This document shows, piece by piece, positions 45,646 through 64,000 of a stretch of 64,000 nucleotides of DNA; position 1 is the first letter of the stretch, and every line of letters starts with the position of its first letter. Source of the stretch: Theristus sp. LFF4_11 (taxonomy: Eukaryota; Nematoda; Chromadorea; Monhysterida; Xyalidae). The DNA is taken from the NCBI GenBank assembly GCA_030248135.1, contig JASANC010000929.1, positions 26,463 to 90,462 on the forward strand. Reading direction: 5' to 3'. Made by a program: the position numbers and the translations under genes. The notes under the pieces were generated by a model. That model had not been told where the DNA came from. It made no database searches and was given only the letters and a program-made list of their open reading frames with translations.

Positions 45646-47521
45646 TATGTCAACACATTTATTCTTTATATCGGTAACTAAAATTAGCTTACAACTCGAC
45701 ACCATGAATGGGGTGTGTCAATTAAGCAAGCTTCTAGTAACATTGATTGATAACTGTGTTTTCAATGTATGTGATGAAAACGAGTGTTGGAGCTGCCGGT
45801 GTTTGCGGTTAATTTTTCAATCAAAGTTTATTGTGCAAGTTTTTTCTCTCAATGAAACCCAAAATAATGGGTCAACTTTGAAGAGGTTGCACAAAAAATG
45901 AAAAAAAAATTATTTTCACATAACAAAGAAATTGCACATTTTATGGGGACGTATGTGTCGTAATTTCATAGTGTCCTAAATATAGACGCAAAACGCAGCT
46001 TGATTTCATTATTATAACATTTAAGATTCATTGTAAGAAAATAAAAAACCTGAAACAAAGAGGAACGATGAAGTGGAAATAATGGGATATGTGCACATAT
46101 CAAATTTTGACTGAACATGCAACATTGGTTAAAGACTGTTTGGAAATGATCACAAAACAATTAATCGACCGGTTTCATGCAAAGGTGCGTGTTTGATTGT
46201 GCTATCATCGGCAGTTATTACTACTCACTAAAGGTCATTCACTGACTCACGCTTGTGCACTGCTGGCTGACGACGACAGACAAAACAATGCTGCATCGAG
46301 CGGGAACAACACACCCCGGTGAACGTGGCAGGGCATGTGCGAATGTCGGACGGATTGACCTGTGGCGATTGGAAAACTTCGCTTAGTCAAGAACAACTTG
46401 TGCTCTCGCGGAAAACATCAACGAAACAATGCGAACACTGTGAAATTACACACGTTGAACAGGGACACGCGACCACCTTTGTTTGTCAGCGACCACACCG
46501 TGAGTCAGCTTTTGAGGTACTCTTGTGCCTTTAATCTATGGTTCCATCGATCATGAAAAAATAGTTTATTTTCTTAATTTTTCGCCAACCACAACACACA
46601 AAACAGAGAAACACGCATGCAAAGTCAGTCACACGCACGATAATTGCAAAACCACCTGTATCACAAGACAAAAGTTTTATACCTAAAAACTTATGAGTCA
46701 AAGAAAGATTAAAAACGAACACTCAAAACCATCAATCGAAAAGCAAAACCAGATTTTGAGAAAAAAACAAATTTGACAAAAACGAATCAAGGATAACAGG
46801 GCGCTAAAATCATATTTACAAGAAAAGAATGAAGCGAATCACAAGTAGTTATAACAATAATGTTTCACAAAACACCAAACTACTAATATATTTACACGTT
46901 TTCTTATTTCATCAATAGATATTAATTAATTAATTAATCTAAATAAAACCCAAAACCACAAAAAAGTCAACACAGAATACACGAATACAAATGCACAAAA
47001 CGCAAACACAAAAAAACAAGAATGCTGTTGTGACTTCCCGCAATAGAATATCAAAATATGATTTAGCCCCCTTTTTGTGATAAAACAAAATTCCCGTGTA
47101 GTTCGAGCTAAAAAACAGTGGAAAAGAAAGTTACATCTAAAAGAGAAACAATGAGATAATTAGATAAAAAATCTGATAAAAATAATGGCAGTCAAAAATG
47201 TCTGTCATAAAATTGCAGCAGTAACACGATATGCAATAGTACTGGATTATTGCAATAATACATTTAAACTTGTGAAATTTTTTTTACATGTTCAGAAAAC
47301 TGTTGGAAGCAAACCGGTGAACAAAAACTTCACAGTTCTTGGGTGAATAATGAAGAAAACAAATAGGCAAAACAATTAAAATGTGAAACAGAAAAGAATA
47401 AAAAATAGAAAACAAACGACAAACATGCAACTAAGAAAGTAAGAAAACAAAACAAAACAGAAGATTAGTATCGAAACAAAAAACAATGAAACCAAAACTC
47501 ATGAGCAATCACAATTACACC

Positions 47522-63927
<16,406 letters not shown>

Positions 63928-64000
63928 CTGAAAAAACAGAGTGTTTTTTTTGATTGAAACTTACGCAAAAACGATTTTTTAAGAAAGACATTTTTACCAA

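Larger units (their letters stand above)
40394..47521. other. repeat-rich intergenic region
   Basis: It lies between the convergent DRAM-like (+) and myosin VII (-) genes. It holds two copies of the palindromic element, a duplicated segment (40994 and 43038), a ~97-base G tract, and two weak exon candidates listed separately. From about 46560 to 47521 the plus strand is strikingly A-rich, as expected for a minus-strand myosin 3' UTR; TTTATT (AATAAA on minus) occurs at 46565-46570. Confidence 0.5.

Noticed and set aside
46319..46534. 71-residue plus-strand ORF with CEHCEITHVEQGH and a GTGAGTCAG donor-like end
   Set aside because: Single isolated segment, no family recognised, and no compatible upstream or downstream exon found.

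Overview
This window is animal genomic DNA, most likely nematode. The genes are split by many introns. Nearly all introns are GT-AG, and many acceptors read TTTTCAG or close to it. Exons are GC-richer than the AT-rich introns. The muscleblind protein starts MFMDEN and carries an N-terminal finger block with the wording I associate with C. elegans MBL-1. Kilobase-long introns in the first gene argue against a compact rhabditid genome. The exact lineage is inference.

Layout. Positions 1-16140 hold no supportable coding region; the plus strand is T-rich there, as expected for a long intron or leader of the next gene. Positions 16141-30446 (+) encode a muscleblind-type RNA-binding protein in 10 phase-consistent exons (945 codons), with six CCCH fingers in three pairs and a possible alternative polyadenylated end after exon 8. 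Positions 34204-37162 (-) encode a betaine/homocysteine S-methyltransferase-like enzyme in 7 exons. Positions 38062-40393 (+) encode a six-pass DRAM/TMEM150-family membrane protein in 6 exons (296 aa), divergent from the methyltransferase. Positions 40394-47521 are repeat-rich and contain two weak orphan exon candidates. Positions 47522-63927 (-) hold 41 exons of a class VII myosin (about 1,982 residues, from the motor-domain AFGNAK block to the stop); its 5' exons lie beyond base 64000.

Splice phases were checked by hand. Every junction listed keeps frame, except one single-base deletion in the first myosin exon (near 63911-63913) that is probably a sequence error. Two introns, one in the DRAM-like gene and one in the myosin gene, appear to use GC donors.

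Four dispersed non-autonomous repeat families recur: a hairpin element rich in CAATCA and CACGTGAT, a ~200-bp repeat, a TA-flanked element whose palindromic end carries AATAAA on both strands, and a short duplicated segment. There is also a G-tract of about 97 bases. The genes look functionally unrelated: RNA processing, one-carbon metabolism, autophagy or membrane, and cytoskeletal motor. I see no operon-like arrangement.
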